A stretch of DNA of 64,000 nt, from positions 6,331,519-6,395,518 of the forward strand of contig NC_064036.1 in NCBI RefSeq assembly GCF_932526225.1, written 5' to 3'. The notes beneath the pieces are model-generated. The model ran no database searches. It worked only from the letters and a program-made list of their open reading frames with translations, and was not told where the DNA came from. Every line of letters starts with the position of its first letter. Positions within the stretch are counted from its first letter, which is position 1. A program made the translations under genes and the position numbers. Positions 11,567 through 23,556 of this stretch are shown here, one piece after another. Source of the DNA: Nematostella vectensis. Lineage: Eukaryota > Cnidaria > Anthozoa > Actiniaria > Edwardsiidae.

Positions 11567-11930
11567 CTAAAAAATTCCTGTTATTAGGTCTGTTGTTAAA
11601 CCTGCTGTTTGTCTGTGGAATGTAGAAACACTGGCAGTATTTCCAATTTTGTTAGCAGCTCGAATGTGAGTTAGTTTGGTTTGTAAATCATCCCCAAACA
11701 ACCACTTTGTCACCGGTACACTTGCGGCACACAGGTCGCCATATTCCTTGTTAAGGTGAGGCTTTATGTCATCTCGTCGAAGCTGAAACAGCTCAAAACT
11801 GGCATGCCCTAAAATTGTCAGAGCATCCGCCGAAAGAGTTAAAAGGTTTCCCAACTCTGCGAGAATCTCTTTGTCAGCTTTGGCTGACAATTTAAGCAAG
11901 GCCAGCCTTGGTTATGTTGGTTTGAAGGCG
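11567..11930 (-). pseudogene. DIRS Gag-like protein, C-terminal part
   Basis: A 110-residue frame with no enzyme motif but in the Gag position of a DIRS element. It contains LTLSADALTILGHASFELFQLRRDDIKPHLNKEYGDLC-type sequence, which resembles the helical Gag region of metazoan DIRS copies. It was joined to the 13135-12680 segment before the LINE insertion. The end near 11567 runs into a Gly, Pro and Gln-rich stretch before the RT. Confidence 0.5.
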
Positions 11931-11974
11931 GGAAAATTTGACATCCTTTGTTTTTACTTGTCGTGTTAATTTTC

Positions 11975-12675
11975 CCAATTTCAGTTTATTTCAGTTTATT
12001 TATTTTTCGCCACACTGTTCAAATAAGCTGCATTATACATAATTTTCTAAAATAATACTAGGTGGCAGGGAAGACCATAAAAAGCCAAAGGCTTATACGA
12101 GATGGTCATCCCCGTCTGCTCTTAATAGCTTAATATTTCTAAAAGTTCATGGCGTCTACTCAATATTGAAATATGTAATTATATATAAAAAAAATACACA
12201 CACACAGCTAGGGGCACAAATACAATAGAAAAAAAAGGGAGTTGAAACAAAAACGAGAAACAAATAATAATTAAGCAGCAACTAAAAACAATTTAAGCCG
12301 AGAAACAAAAGAAGAAAACGTGGAAGCAGTTTGAATAGATTTTTCCAGGGAGTTGAAGAATTTAGGTCCTTGAAAACGTACGCCAAATTTTCTTACATTT
12401 GTTCTACACTTAGGAATATGAAAGAGTGATGCGCTTCTGGTATTATAATTATGAATTTGACTGTTTAGATAAAACATACTGTTAAAAGATATCGGCAAAA
12501 CACCGAATTTGAATTGAAACATTAACATACCAATATGCAATAAATAAATACAGTCAAATTTAATAATTTTAAGATCTTTGAATAAAGGGTCAGTGTGATC
12601 AAGAAATTACTTTCCAGAAATAACTCGCACCACTCTTTTTTGAAGCTTCACTTTGGGGACCACAACATGGCTACA
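11975..12675 (-). mobile_element. 5'-truncated CR1/L2/Jockey-like LINE inside the DIRS element
   Basis: The 90-residue minus frame at 12540-12271 has the typical C-terminal end of LINE reverse transcriptases: HNYNTRSASLFHIP, CRTNVRKFGVRFQGPKFFNSL and a helical tail. Downstream comes a 3' UTR-like stretch ending in a TTTATT-rich tract near 11985. The LINE separates two Gag pieces of the surrounding DIRS copy, so it inserted later. The 5' junction lies near 12640-12675 and was not fixed exactly. Confidence 0.7.
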
Positions 12676-12679
12676 GTTA

Positions 12680-13135
12680 TTAGGACGCAGGTATTTGTCT
12701 GCTGTGTCCTTCGCTTAGCTTCTTAAGCCAGCTTTTGTTGGCCACGTCAGCCAATTTTTGATTCACAGGCTCTGCCGTTCGCTCCTTCGTGTCGAGCGAT
12801 TTAGCAAGGTCATCTAACAGCGATTCGTGAATGGAATGCTGTTCTTTAGGCTCTTCAGCCTTGCTCTCATTATTGTTGAAGTCTAGGAGATCTTTAGCAG
12901 TGTCAGAAACCCCCTCTGGCTTCGCATTCGAAGCAGTATTTGCCGTCTTTGCGGCTTTTTTGGGAGGGTCTGCCTTATGGTCGCCATTAGCGCCACGTTT
13001 GAGAGCTCTGAGCGATTCGCTCATTTCGCACATATTGGCGTTCATAGTTGTCAATAACTGGCGAAGAAGCCTATTTTCATCTCGCTCTGGTTCTTCTTGT
13101 AGTATTTCGTCGTTGAATTCCTCTTCTTTTGCCAT
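12680..13135 (-). pseudogene. DIRS Gag-like protein, N-terminal part
   Basis: A 151-residue acidic and charged frame starting MAKEEEFNDEIL. A coiled-coil-like stretch (LLRQLLTTMNANMCEMSESLRALKR) is followed by a Lys, Ala and Asn-rich low-complexity part. It is the first ORF after the 13268 terminal repeat, where Gag sits in DIRS elements. It has no homology I can name and is interrupted downstream by the LINE fragment. Confidence 0.55.
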
Positions 13136-13270
13136 TGTTTATGCTTTTCGGATGTGGTCAACGGGTCGTTGACCGGCCTGCTTGAATCCGTACGCAAAAA
13201 CTGCCTGCTTGCTTTCGCGCGCGCCCTCACACGTGACTTCGCAGCGACTATTGAACAATGGCGAAGTAGA

Positions 13271-13520
13271 ATCGGAGATTATCTTATTAGAATCTATTAG
13301 ATGTCTATTTACATCCTCTCCTTCCATCTGCTCTACCCCTAATATTGTGATATTATCGGAGATTATCTTATTAGAATCTACTAGATGTCTATTTAGATCC
13401 TCTCCTTCCATCTGCTCTACCCCTCGATATTGTGATATTATCTGATATTATCTTATTAGAATCTACTAGATATCTATAGAGATTCCGTCGTCCTCTCTGC
13501 TGGACCCCTCGATATTATCG
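13271..13520 (+). repeat. Three tandem ~84-bp units next to the DIRS end
   Basis: The word ATTATCTTATTAGAATCTA and the following CCTTCCATCTGCTCTACCCC recur at steps of 84-85 bp (starts about 13271, 13355, 13440), the last copy being more diverged. They begin right at the outer edge of the 13268 DIRS terminus. Confidence 0.8.
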
Positions 13521-13599
13521 GATATTCGACTACAAAATCTACTGTGACTGTCACGTTTGTAAAACGAGTATATATGTGATATTATATTATATTATATTG

Positions 13600-13800
13600 T
13601 CATGAGATGCAATAATCAAGGTTCAACACAGCAGTTCTAAAGTTATAGTATCTGATATATATCAGTAATTAGATGGACTTTCTATGTGTAAATCTTGTGA
13701 TATTATCTGATATAATCAAGTCATGAGATGCAATAATCTACGTTCAACATGGCAGTTCTAAGGTTATAAGATCTGATAAATATCAGAAATTAGATTTGTG
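13600..13800 (+). repeat. Two direct copies of a ~120-bp AT-rich unit
   Basis: TCATGAGATGCAATAATC, then GTTCAACA, GCAGTTCTAA and ATCTGATA, occur once from about 13601 and again from about 13723 with small differences. Noncoding. Confidence 0.7.
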
Positions 13801-14946
13801 AGCTTTGTTATAATACCGTTGTTATAAAGCCTTTCTAAAATACATTTTTTTTTAATTTGCGCATATAATGTTTTCCAACCTCAGCAAGACTGCCGCACTT
13901 CCATTATCATTGGACGTATCAAATCAGAGATGCCCCTTGCACGTTTAAATACCGCTAATACTACTTTTATTGGGAATTTTAGTCAACCTGATTAAAAACT
14001 TCTAGTGTAACAACAAAAGGGAAGCCCTGTGCTGGCCGGAATATCGTTTTTATTTGTAATACCGCTGTTATTCCTCGCGGGCGTAGCAAAATGTGAGCCC
14101 AGAGAAACCGCTGGCTAATTTCCCTTATTCCTGGGAATGTATATATATTGGTATAAACCCGGAAATTAAGCGTTTGATGCTAGGGGCACATAAATAATCT
14201 GAACGAAAAGATATCTATAGCATCGTTGTAACATTAAGAAAACAATGAGGGGCACATCCCCTACTGCCCCACCCCCAGCTACGGCCCTGTTATAAAACAC
14301 GACCCTTTTCATATACAACTTCGTTCAAATAACTTAGTTAAGGTAACATAAGGGTGGGTACACGGCTGGCCTGTAGGGAGTTAGGTGGATGGTGGATGGA
14401 TATGTAGGTAAGGTAAATTGTAGATACAGGTACCAGTGAAGTAGGGAGGTGGGTGAGTAGCAACATGGTACCCTGCACCCCACCACCCCTAAACTGATAC
14501 GCGCCTGCGCAGGAAGGTAGGTAATGTTGGTATGTGGGTAGGTACAAAAGTAGAGTTAAGGAACCCTCATTCGTGATTGATGAAAATCTTTAGTAATTTC
14601 GTAATAGATAATTTCCATCCTCATTCTTCCTCCATCGTTTCCAACCAACTAACTCAAACTTTTGCTGTAGCGTTAGACGCAATAAAAACGTTTCATAGTT
14701 CTTTAACACACATTTTACCCCAGTAGGAAAGAAAGCATTTTCTACGTTTGCAATGAGATAATAGTTACCGAAGCAGCCCTGATATTATTATAGCCTTATA
14801 TGGTGTTAATGTGTTGTGCAGCTGTTTAACCTTGCCGCATCGAAAAAATTGTTTATCGAGCAAAGTATCCATACATCATAAACTGTGTCGTTATAGACGA
14901 GGCTCTCCCTCGCTCGAGAGTGTTGAGAAGCACTTCAGCCCGCAAT
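13800..14946. other. Intergenic, upstream of first Ly6-type gene
   Basis: I see no coding exon here. The stretch is AT-rich with a low-complexity GGTAGG/GGTGG section at 14350-14540. The part just before 14947 should hold the promoter and 5' UTR of the first Ly6-type gene, but no firm TATA box was picked. Confidence 0.5.
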
Positions 14947-16875
14947 ATGAAGTCCGTTACATTCGTTCTGTTTGTCCTGTCGGCTCATTTATCAGGTAAG
15001 GGTAGCTTATTTTGTTTATTATGCGCTTTACAGAGCTTTTGACTTCCTTTGTCATTCGTCCGGGTTATTGTTTTCTACTCGTTTGTTTGGCTGATAATAC
15101 TATAATGATTGTAAGACACAAATTTGAGTATTGCACACCTCTACATACCATTTCACAACTTTGTCCTTAAACTTCCCAATCTTACAAGGTTAAACAAAAG
15201 TGATAACGTGAAAAATGTGTTGTTTATTAATGAAGATCAACCGACACAAACTGGAGACAAACATCAGAAGGAAAAAATGGGAAAAAAATAACGAAAGTGA
15301 ATTTAATTTAGTAGTTTAACTTAGCGGTTTAATAATAAAATAAAAAAATTGACAAGGTAACTGGCTAAAGGTGAACAGGTGTTCGCTGCCTTCAAAAAGA
15401 TTGCACGCAAATTATGCATATTAAATGTCATAGAGAGCCACTTCCATTTACTTTGCATTTTTAAGGGTCTATAGCCAGTTTTTTTTAAAATCAGGACCGT
15501 TTTTTACTGAAGAAATTTGGAAACTATTTATCGTTACAAAGGCCAATGAATAGGGTGTTGTCGAAAATAGTACGGGATACTTACATTTAGGAGCACGACA
15601 TGTCTAGTCCTAGTATAACCAGGCCTTAAGCTTGTATAACACTAAGACGCCATTTCAATGTTAATGCACACTTTTTAATTGGGCACCTATATGGGCCAAC
15701 CTTTAGAATAAATTTCAATGAGATAACCAAGGAAACCATCAGAGTTTCATATTATGTAATTTGTACTGTCTTTCCTTTATTGTTGGGGTGGCCTGAACCC
15801 AAGCTCGTGACGCACCAACAGACCCGTAGCCAGGATGGTATAGCGCGCACGTGCGGGAATTGTAAGGAATCACATGACCTTTTTTGATGGCAAACTCGCT
15901 TGTCTTTTGGAGCAAAATTTGATTTCGCGAAATTAAATGGATATAAGAAACCATATATTGAGATATCCGAGAGAACAAGAACGCTTTTACACTAGTTTAA
16001 GACTGACTTAAAGGCAATGCAGCTGCCACTAAGGGACAACGTGTTGGTTTTGTTTTAATATGCTGGTCTTGTTTCAGTTTGGTGAACGTCAATTTAATGT
16101 AAAAACGGAAAAGAAAATAAAGTCGCTTGAACTTCAAGGTGCCCCCCTTATTTCTCGAAATAAAATTCCCTGCAAACACATTTTTTCTCTGCCGATTGCA
16201 AAATTTAAAAGGCTTTTGAAGCAACGACTATTTCATCCCAATAGCAAACCAATCAGAACTTGTGCTTTTTCAATCTGAAATCTGCTAATTGCCCTTATTT
16301 ATGCTGTTTGGGTTAGATTTCCGACCTTTGACTTTTTTACTGGTCTGCGCTAATGCTAAGAAGGACTTTCTGGCCTTGCTTGTCTAATATGATGAAATGT
16401 ATTGTGTTTAGTAGCTCAGCAGCGTTCTGAAGACCTCTACTGCTACAGCTGTGCGAGCGCCAGGTCCATGAAACATTGCGTGCTTAAACAGGAACCGATT
16501 CTGTGTCCCGCGGGAAAGGACCGCTGCCTCGAGGCTAGTATCAAATTCGAACATACAAATACTTTCTATGTTCCTTGTGAGAGCTTCTAATAAAACAATT
16601 TGAAATATTCTTTTGCGAAACTAATATTTGTACTTTTGTTTCAGGCCGAGTTTAGAGGAAGGAATGGTTACGGATTTGTTCGAGATTGTGTGAAAGAAGA
16701 ACACTGCAACGAGGCAGCGTTGCCACAATGCACCCAGTTGACGGGTGACAATCAGTTTTGCTCATTTTCCTGCTGCAAAGGCGATCATTGTAATGCAGGC
16801 TCAAGGATCGCGATCAGCGGTCTTATCATCGGAGCATGGGCACTAGTGCTTACGGCTGCTCAATTTTTTGCGTAA
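14947..16875 (+). CDS. Ly6/uPAR-type three-finger GPI-anchored protein 1 (3 exons)
   Basis: Exons 14947-14995, 16415-16569 and 16645-16875 give 144 aa. Exon 1 encodes a signal peptide (MKSVTFVLFVLSAHLS) and ends in phase 1. Exon 2 opens the three-finger fold with LYCYSC; exon 3 closes it with the diagnostic CCKGDHCN box. A hydrophobic tail (GLIIGAWALVLTAAQFF) then looks like a GPI-attachment signal. Such proteins sit on the outer cell surface, but partner and role are unknown. The exon 2 acceptor is a TAGTAG pair, so one residue is uncertain. The donor at 16570 (TAT|gttcct) is weak yet is the only one that keeps phase. A stronger-looking GTGAGA seven bases on breaks the frame, and reading through gives a stop after six residues. 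Unlike its three neighbours, this gene has an intron inside the domain. A poly(A) signal ATTAAA lies at 16928. Confidence 0.75.
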
Positions 16876-17154
16876 ATTATTCAGAATTGTCAGTTCGTAA
16901 ACATGCTTTCACTGACTGTGTAAAAAAATTAAACTATGCTCAGCACTATTTGTTAAACGTCTTTTTTTCAGCATTTGCGTGAAGTGCAACCAAGAAGTAT
17001 TGTGTCTAAGTAGATACGTGTCTTCATATAAATAATGCGAATCGGTGGACTTTTTGAATTATGTTCACAAAATAAGACAAAATATATGATTTTTTTTACA
17101 GCTATGATTGCAACTAATTAAATAAAATGTTGATAATTGCCTCGAAATATATCA
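16876..17154. other. 3' flank of Ly6-type gene 1
   Basis: ATTAAA at 16928-16933, about 55 bases after the stop codon, is the likely poly(A) signal. Nothing else was recognised. Confidence 0.5.
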
Positions 17155-17518
17155 TACCTGTCAACCTCCGAAAATCTCAAGGCTTAAGAAATGTTTTGGG
17201 GGAGGGGTGGGGTATATTCATTTTTTTGCGGGGAGGGGTGGGTTAAACCTTGCAGGCGTTTGCCGTATAGAAAGCTCCACGAACAAATCCACTTATAGAT
17301 CTCACGGGGTTGTTAGATAAATTGCGCTACGCAAGGGAATTATTGTTTCAAATATCTTAATAGAAAAAAGGCAAAATGACGATTTTCTATAGAAAATTTT
17401 TTCGGAAGCGATAAAAATCGCTAAAAAGCGGGAGATTAGGTGCTTAACGCGGGAGCGGGAGAAGGGGTCCAAAATCTTGAGACTCCCGCCTAATGCGGGA
17501 GAGTTAACAGGTATAATA
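17155..17518. mobile_element. MITE with ATACCTGTCAACCTCC ends
   Basis: The left end ATACCTGTCAACCTCC is mirrored at the right by GGAGAGTTAACAGGTAT. Inside the ends, AATCTCAAGG is matched by CTTGAGACTCCCGC. The body is noncoding with G-rich runs. A TIR of this kind is common in invertebrate genomes. Size is about 360 bp. Confidence 0.7.
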
Positions 17519-19083
17519 TATGTGCCTCATTATATTAATTATATTCAACATTCTTTACTTAATTTGTTATTAATAAAAATGCATGATGCCTGGATGAGCA
17601 GTGACTCATAAAGATGCAAATTTCTCGGTGTGATATAAGCTGTTGTTCTCTTGTTGTTATTCTCTTATGGCGGTAAAAGAGCTCGTTACCAGTCCTCCTA
17701 TTGTTTTCTCCCTCCCAGCGCGAATACCTCGTTTCGCTTGTTTTGTCACGACAAAAAGATAACGCGTCCTTCTTGGAAAAGCGATTCTTGCTTGTAATCC
17801 TGTGACAGAACTAAGCTAAAGCGACATAGACGGTAAGTTACTCCAAGTGGTTGTTTGAGCGATGATCGAATTGGTTTAGAAGAGCCTTTTTGAGCGTCTT
17901 TTACGCATGACATAACCGTTGATAACGGTCCGAAAAGAGTTCACAAACTTTGTAAACGAAATGTATTTATAGATATTAACAATTGTATCTAAAAGCGATG
18001 CATAGATTTCATATCATGTACTGTGCTATGCGATTGAGTGTGATTTGCATTATATAGTTGAGCTATCCCGACCGTAAAACAGCAGGCAAAATACTGCTGT
18101 TCTGAAGATGAATTATCAATTCAAAAAAAAAAAAAAAAAACACTCGCAAAAGACACTCTCCCAATTTACTCGCATTCTTAATATTCTCATTGCAATGATG
18201 TTCGAATCCAAAGAAACCGATTACCTAAACGACTGAAATACGAAGTGTGGGTACAGAATCGTCTTCTGCTTAACTCATCGTTTTTGCAAACGCATATATT
18301 TGCAAATTTGTGATGCAAATATTGACCAAAACACGAATCCTTTATCAGGTAATACATTGGAAGATTAAGACAGGGAAAATTCTTTTTGGTGTTGCTGTTT
18401 TAATGTTTTTTAATGAAAGTTTGTTATGTTAGATATAATGTTTTTAGTGACAAACCTAAAACGCGCCATGCGCCACCGAATGGTTCTTCGCAAGTTCTTG
18501 CAAAATCAAACTAAAAAGAATAAGGAAAACTGTTATAAAATGCTATCAGATGAGGAGCGGGAATTCAAAAACATAAACACTAAGTGTTGTGCGCAAAAAT
18601 ACAAGCACAGCCTTAAAACTGCAAGTGCGTGTTGGGAGCATGCAGTGTATTTACCGTGATGAATTTGCGACTCACAGATACCTTGTGCATCCATCCATAT
18701 CATATGCGTATTGTATAAATGCTTCGTAAAGTGCAACCTTAATGCCTTCATCTTATGTTCAACTGTAGCTATCCTATGAAAGCAGTACTTTTTTAGTCCT
18801 CAGAAATCTTATTGTACAATATACGAGTCAATGCGTCTCTAGAACAGTACCATGCGCTCAAGTAAAGGGCAGGTTGGATCGAGCCAGAGTATAGTTCATT
18901 TATCCCCTATTAATTTGATTTTAACATCATACAAGCTCTGCCATTGCTCGTCTCAAGTTCTTTTACGACATTTCATTAAAAATGGTGTCATTCTACTCCA
19001 CCGCTTATAACAAAGTGCCCATTACATGTAACATACTTTGCATCACGCATTTCTTATTATAATCTCGGCAGATATAGACCAAG
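17519..19083. other. Intergenic between Ly6-type genes 1 and 2
   Basis: No convincing coding exon. There is an A-run at about 18125-18141. A 77-codon open frame at 18426-18659 has no signal, splice support or family resemblance and is probably chance. Sequence before 19084 should include the promoter of gene 2. Confidence 0.45.
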
Positions 19084-20059
19084 ATGAGGTGTGTGCTTAT
19101 ACCAATCCTGGTTCTTGCCGTGTTGCTTCCAGTAGGTAAGTGGTTGAAGAGATGAAAAGCCTCGTGCAAGCAGCTAGTGCCAACATTCTGTTCTTCGTTG
19201 TTGAATCATGCCACAAAATGTAACGAGGATTGTTCTGTCAGCAATTGAGCGATGCTGATACTGCTATTGCGGATGATTTTATAGTATAGTGGTGAAAAAT
19301 TTCCAGCATTTATTGCCTACCAAAACTACCAGTAGTTTGCCATCATTTCTTTTCATATCGTCAACCAAGAGAGGCGGCGCCAGCGATGTTGGCCTATGTT
19401 GGGGCGATTTACTTCTTGGCACACATTATAGATGCGTTTTGACAGCAACTAGACAATAAAATATGCTTTTTGAGTGTCCTCTCGGTTATTTGCTTAGTAT
19501 TATGTTCACAACTTTCATTAATTACGAAATCCCGTCCATTAGTCTTTAAGCTTTTCCTAAGTGTTACCTGAGAGGTCGTGCAGGTAGACACATCATTTGA
19601 TTTTTTTTAAAGTTTTGAACGTTAATGTTTATTATATATGTTTATTATTTGTAATCATACTACACCCACTTATACATATACTACACAATGCACCAACTTA
19701 TTGCCTATTCTATCTGTTCTGCAGCCGAGAGCATTAAGTGCCACTACTGTGAAAGTGATCAGTCTGATTTCCGGTGCTTCTACGCGCGAGAGGAAAAGGA
19801 GTGCTACGAACAGGGCTACAAATGCGGCAAGATCATGTACAGAATAAGCGGCAAGTCCTACTTCAAGCGCGGATGTGTTCTCAAGGCTTATTGTATGGAC
19901 CAGGACGCCTACTGCAGAGCCAATCCAGGCCGGAGCAACTGCGAAGTCTATTGCTGTGATTCCAAATTCTGCAACTCTGCGCCCCCAAGCAAAACGGCCA
20001 GCGTAACCCTTTTTGTACTCGCCTCAGCAATGGCTTGCCTCTTTGTCAGAAACATTTGA
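19084..20059 (+). CDS. Ly6/uPAR-type three-finger GPI-anchored protein 2 (2 exons)
   Basis: Exons 19084-19135 and 19725-20059 encode 128 aa. Exon 1 is a signal peptide (MRCVLIPILVLAVLLPV), ending in phase 1 before a good GTAAGT donor. Exon 2, after a TTCTGCAG acceptor, holds the whole three-finger domain: IKCHYCESDQ at the start, internal Cys pairs (KCGKIMY, RGCVLKAYC) and the closing CCDSKFCN. The C-terminal hydrophobic tail (VTLFVLASAMACLFV) is a probable GPI signal. Ten or more cysteines in the Ly6 order make the family call firm. Specific function and ligand are unknown. Gene structure matches genes 3 and 4. Confidence 0.9.
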
Positions 20060-20688
20060 CTTGGCTTGTTAAGTCTTTAGAAATACGTTTACTTTGAAAG
20101 GTAATCGAGGATACATTCTCCATCTATCTGTGATAATAAGTCTAAAGGTCAAGACTTGCTAGGGCTGGGTGGGAGTGTCGTTGTGATGTTCGTCTCTTTC
20201 TGTACGCAACACTTTAAAGCGTGATATATCACATATAAGAAAATTAGATTCAAGCAAAATGTGAAACCATTCCAGCATCCTTTGATCCATTTGTAGAAAT
20301 TCTCTTACACATAATCATTAAAAATGGCAATATAGTCATAAAGAAATTGATGCTGTGTATGGAACGGAATTTGCATACTAGCAAGTTCGAGGACAATTGC
20401 ATGTAGGGAAGGGTTGTTTTGATAATAAAGTATTTTATATAGTAGTTTTAATGCCACCATTCTGTTAGATTGTAAAAGTAGGATACATCTACTTTTGTAA
20501 TGGATATGTTTGTATGTCCCGTATGTCACAGTAGAGCATATACGTAGAGGATAAAATGATTAAAAGTGTTTTTACCAGAATCAGTATGGTATTTTTAGTA
20601 TAGTACATTGTATATGTCTAATGATGCCCGATTCTTCCCCCCCCCCCCCCCCCCTGATAACTATTACCTCCCCCAACCCGATTTCCAA
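20060..20688. other. 3' flank of Ly6-type gene 2 and a poly-C run
   Basis: No gene recognised. A run of 18 C residues lies at 20637-20654, just before a tandem duplication. A minus frame at 20529-20305 (RMVALKLLYKILY) faintly resembles a LINE tail but is too short to call. Confidence 0.45.
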
Positions 20689-22530
20689 TTCCCTCAGATC
20701 CGTTGTCTTATAATCACTGGAACATCTTAAACAATAACTTTAAATCAGGGAGGGGTGGGTTCGCAAATTGTCCCCTCCCATTGGCGTTCCTTCCAGCCTT
20801 CCCAAACACAACCCTCTCAGATGAACGTGCTGGAACGATAGATCTTACACAGGCACTTTTAAATGATCTATGACGGACATAGTAGCGTAGCAATATCATC
20901 CCAATGTATCAACACGTCACCAACGATCATGACTATAATATAGCAGTGTCATATAAGCACCAATTCCTTATGCCAAGGGAACAGGGCGAGAGTTTGCAAA
21001 AGAACGTGCGGTGCAAAAGACGACTGTACAAGGTAAGATCATCTAGACGTTCTTGTATAATAGAAAAAGAGACAAGCCAAATGAAACCCATTAGTCTCGC
21101 TTGCGAGGGAAACAGAAACAAAGAGAAGCGTAATAGGTGTATGCACGTGTAACAAACCCTCGTACATTAAAGAGAAAAGGATCGTTTATCTTTTCGTCAC
21201 TTTCTCTTCTTCCGGGTGATATTTTCAGATGGTTTCGGACGTAATCTCCGTTTTCAGTTAGAAAACAAGGCTCTGAGGCAACTTAAGAATTTTAGAATTA
21301 ATATAGTCAGTCATAATTCCTTTATTGTCTGATGACGCCTGATGACATATCACGGTTTATTGGACTGCTGAACGGGGTTACCTCTCCATGTCGTTGCCGT
21401 GCTTCTGCCACGTTGCTGCCATGTTGCTGAGTTCGCCTCCAATAACAATAATCTCACAAGTATAGCATAATATCTATCCATCTTATTATCCATATTTGGC
21501 TATTTCCTCGTTTAAGAACGTAATTTGCTCGCAAATTAAGTGCAATAGTCTATGTTTCCTTGATCTACAGCTTTGATAACGGATTCCTCGCAATTCCAAA
21601 AATCTACGATTCCCTCAGATCCGTTGTCTTATAATCACTGGACTATCTTAAACAAGAACTTTAAATCAGGGAGGGGTGGGTTCGCAAATTGTCCCCTCCC
21701 ATTGGCGTTCCTTCCAGCCTTCCCAAACACAACCCTCTCAGATGAACGTGCTGGAACGATAGATCTTACACAGGCACTTTTAAATGATCTGTGACGGACA
21801 TAGTAGCGTAGCAATATCATCCCAATGTATCAACACGTCACCAACGATCATGACTATAATATAAGAGTGTCATATAAGCACCAATTCCTTATGCCAAAGG
21901 AACAGGGCGAGAGTTTGCAAAAGAACGTGCGGTGCAAAAGACGAGTGTACAAGGTAAGATCATCTAGACGTTCTTGTATAATAGAAAAAGAGACAAGTCA
22001 AATGAAACCCATTAGTCTCGCTTGCGAGGGAAACAGAAACAAAGAGAAGCGTAATAGGTGTATGCACGTGTAACAAACCCTCGTACATTAAAGAGAAAAG
22101 GATCGTTTCTCTTTTCGTCACTTTCTCTCCTTCTGGGTGATATTTTCAGATGGTTTTGAACGTAATCTCCGTTTTCAGTTAGAAAAAAAAGGCTCTGAGG
22201 CAACTTAAGAATTTTAGAATTAATATAGTCAGTCATAATTCCTTTATTGTCTGATGACGCCTTATGACATATCACGGTTTATTGGACTGCTGAACGGGGT
22301 TACCTCTCCATGTCGTTGCCGTGCTTCTGCCACGTTGCTGCCATGTTGCTGAGTTCGCCTCCAATAACAATAATCTCACAAGTATAGCATATTATCTATC
22401 CATCTTATTATCCATATTTGGCTATTTCCTCGTTTAAGAACGTAATTTGCTCGCAAATTAAGTGCAATAGTCTATGTTCATTGATCTATAGCTTTGATAA
22501 CGGATTGCTCGCAATTCCAAAAATCTACGA
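20689..22530 (+). repeat. Tandem duplication of a 921-bp block
   Basis: Copy 1 (20689-21609) and copy 2 (21610-22530) both begin TTCCCTCAGATCCGTTGTC and are almost identical over their whole length. They differ by scattered single bases, such as AACATC/GACTATC near the start. The same open frames recur 921 bp apart, but no protein family was recognised. The junction words GATTCCTCGCAATTCC and GATTGCTCGCAATTCC close the two copies. Recent segmental duplication is the simplest reading. Confidence 0.85.
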
Positions 22531-23417
22531 TTGCTCGCAATATTTTGTTGGTGCTAAGTGCCTGCAAGTGCCCCCGAAAGACACGATTCGCCCCTTATGC
22601 AAGCCTCAGTCAGTCTGACTTAGCACAATTGGTCTGGATCTATACAGAGAGACTAGACAATGACTAAAAGTGATATTGCCTCAGTAATAGTTTGTACGTG
22701 ACCTGTCACAGCTCATAATAATAAAACTCGAAAACAATGTTTTGGAAAAGCGAGATGTGGAAATTATTATTTTTTCAACATGCCAACACTAGGAACATAC
22801 TATAACGCTCCCCTATTTCAAATAAGTTTCCACTCGGAGAATCCATGTGCTTCTTGTGTATCAAATCAATAAGCAAATAAGCGTAAATAAAAACAAATCC
22901 AGGCTTCAAAAGCTGCAGAATTATTGTTAATGTTCCTATGAACACCTATGGCTTTCTGATACCAGGGATCAGTCGTCTATTCGCTGCACATGAAGCACTG
23001 CGGGTTACGATATATCGATTTCCGAGTGCAACGTTAACGTTATTTGGAATATGTGTATAAACTTATACACTCTTTATTTATAAGAACGTCTAAACCCAAT
23101 GAATTATTAGGAGGAGAATTACACCAATGATCAATAGCAATAATAAAGTTATTACCATGAGCACAATTTGATTCTACATTTTAGAACGCATCAGGACAAA
23201 AACAATTTTTTTTCTGCTATCTGAGCCTTGGCATGTTCTTAAAATTTGGCTGGACGTTCCTATAAAAAAGGTTCTCATAAAAAAAAGTGTAATACATAAA
23301 CTTTATATAGAGGGTGATGCCTTTCAAACTTTGCACTTAACGATCGCAATCGGACAAATATTTACACTACCCATAGAACTTCGCCACAGGGGTTGGATTG
23401 TATGCATATTTTCTTTT
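22531..23417. other. Intergenic, nothing recognised
   Basis: AT-rich noncoding sequence with no exon-like frame and no clear repeat structure. Confidence 0.4.
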
Positions 23418-23556
23418 GTAAAAGAACCGTTGGTAAAAGCTATATACGTAATATTTTTAGCCTTTGTCATTTTAACATGTGACTCAATAATATTTTAATA
23501 TTATTGAGTTACGTGTTGAAATACGTATATGGCTTTTACCAATGGTTCTTTTAACA
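23418..23556. mobile_element. Hairpin MITE with a partial second copy
   Basis: The left arm from GTAAAAGAACCGTTGGTAAA and the right arm ending TTTACCAATGGTTCTTTT are inverted copies that meet at AATATTTTAATATT. The left arm has about 17 extra bases. A partial single-arm copy follows at about 23575-23695 (TTTTTAGCCTTTGTCATTTC, CACGTGACTCAATAATATT). Noncoding. Confidence 0.7.

Larger units (their letters stand above)
8785..13268 (-). mobile_element. DIRS-type tyrosine-recombinase retrotransposon, defective
   Basis: Inverted terminal repeats of 43 bp (8785-8827 and 13226-13268, one mismatch seen) flank minus-strand coding pieces in DIRS order. These are a Gag-like protein (13135-12680, continued 11930-11567), reverse transcriptase (11427-10860), RNase H (10852-10055) and tyrosine recombinase (10012-8935). 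Inverted rather than direct terminal repeats, a YR instead of a DDE integrase, and no protease are the hallmarks of the DIRS order. The copy is dead: a LINE fragment splits Gag, the RT is deleted through its catalytic motif, and the frames are broken in several places. Confidence 0.85.

Noticed and set aside
21331-21350. Possible second hammerhead core (CTGATGACGCCTGATGACA)
   Set aside because: No GAAA strand or pairing stems at the required distances.
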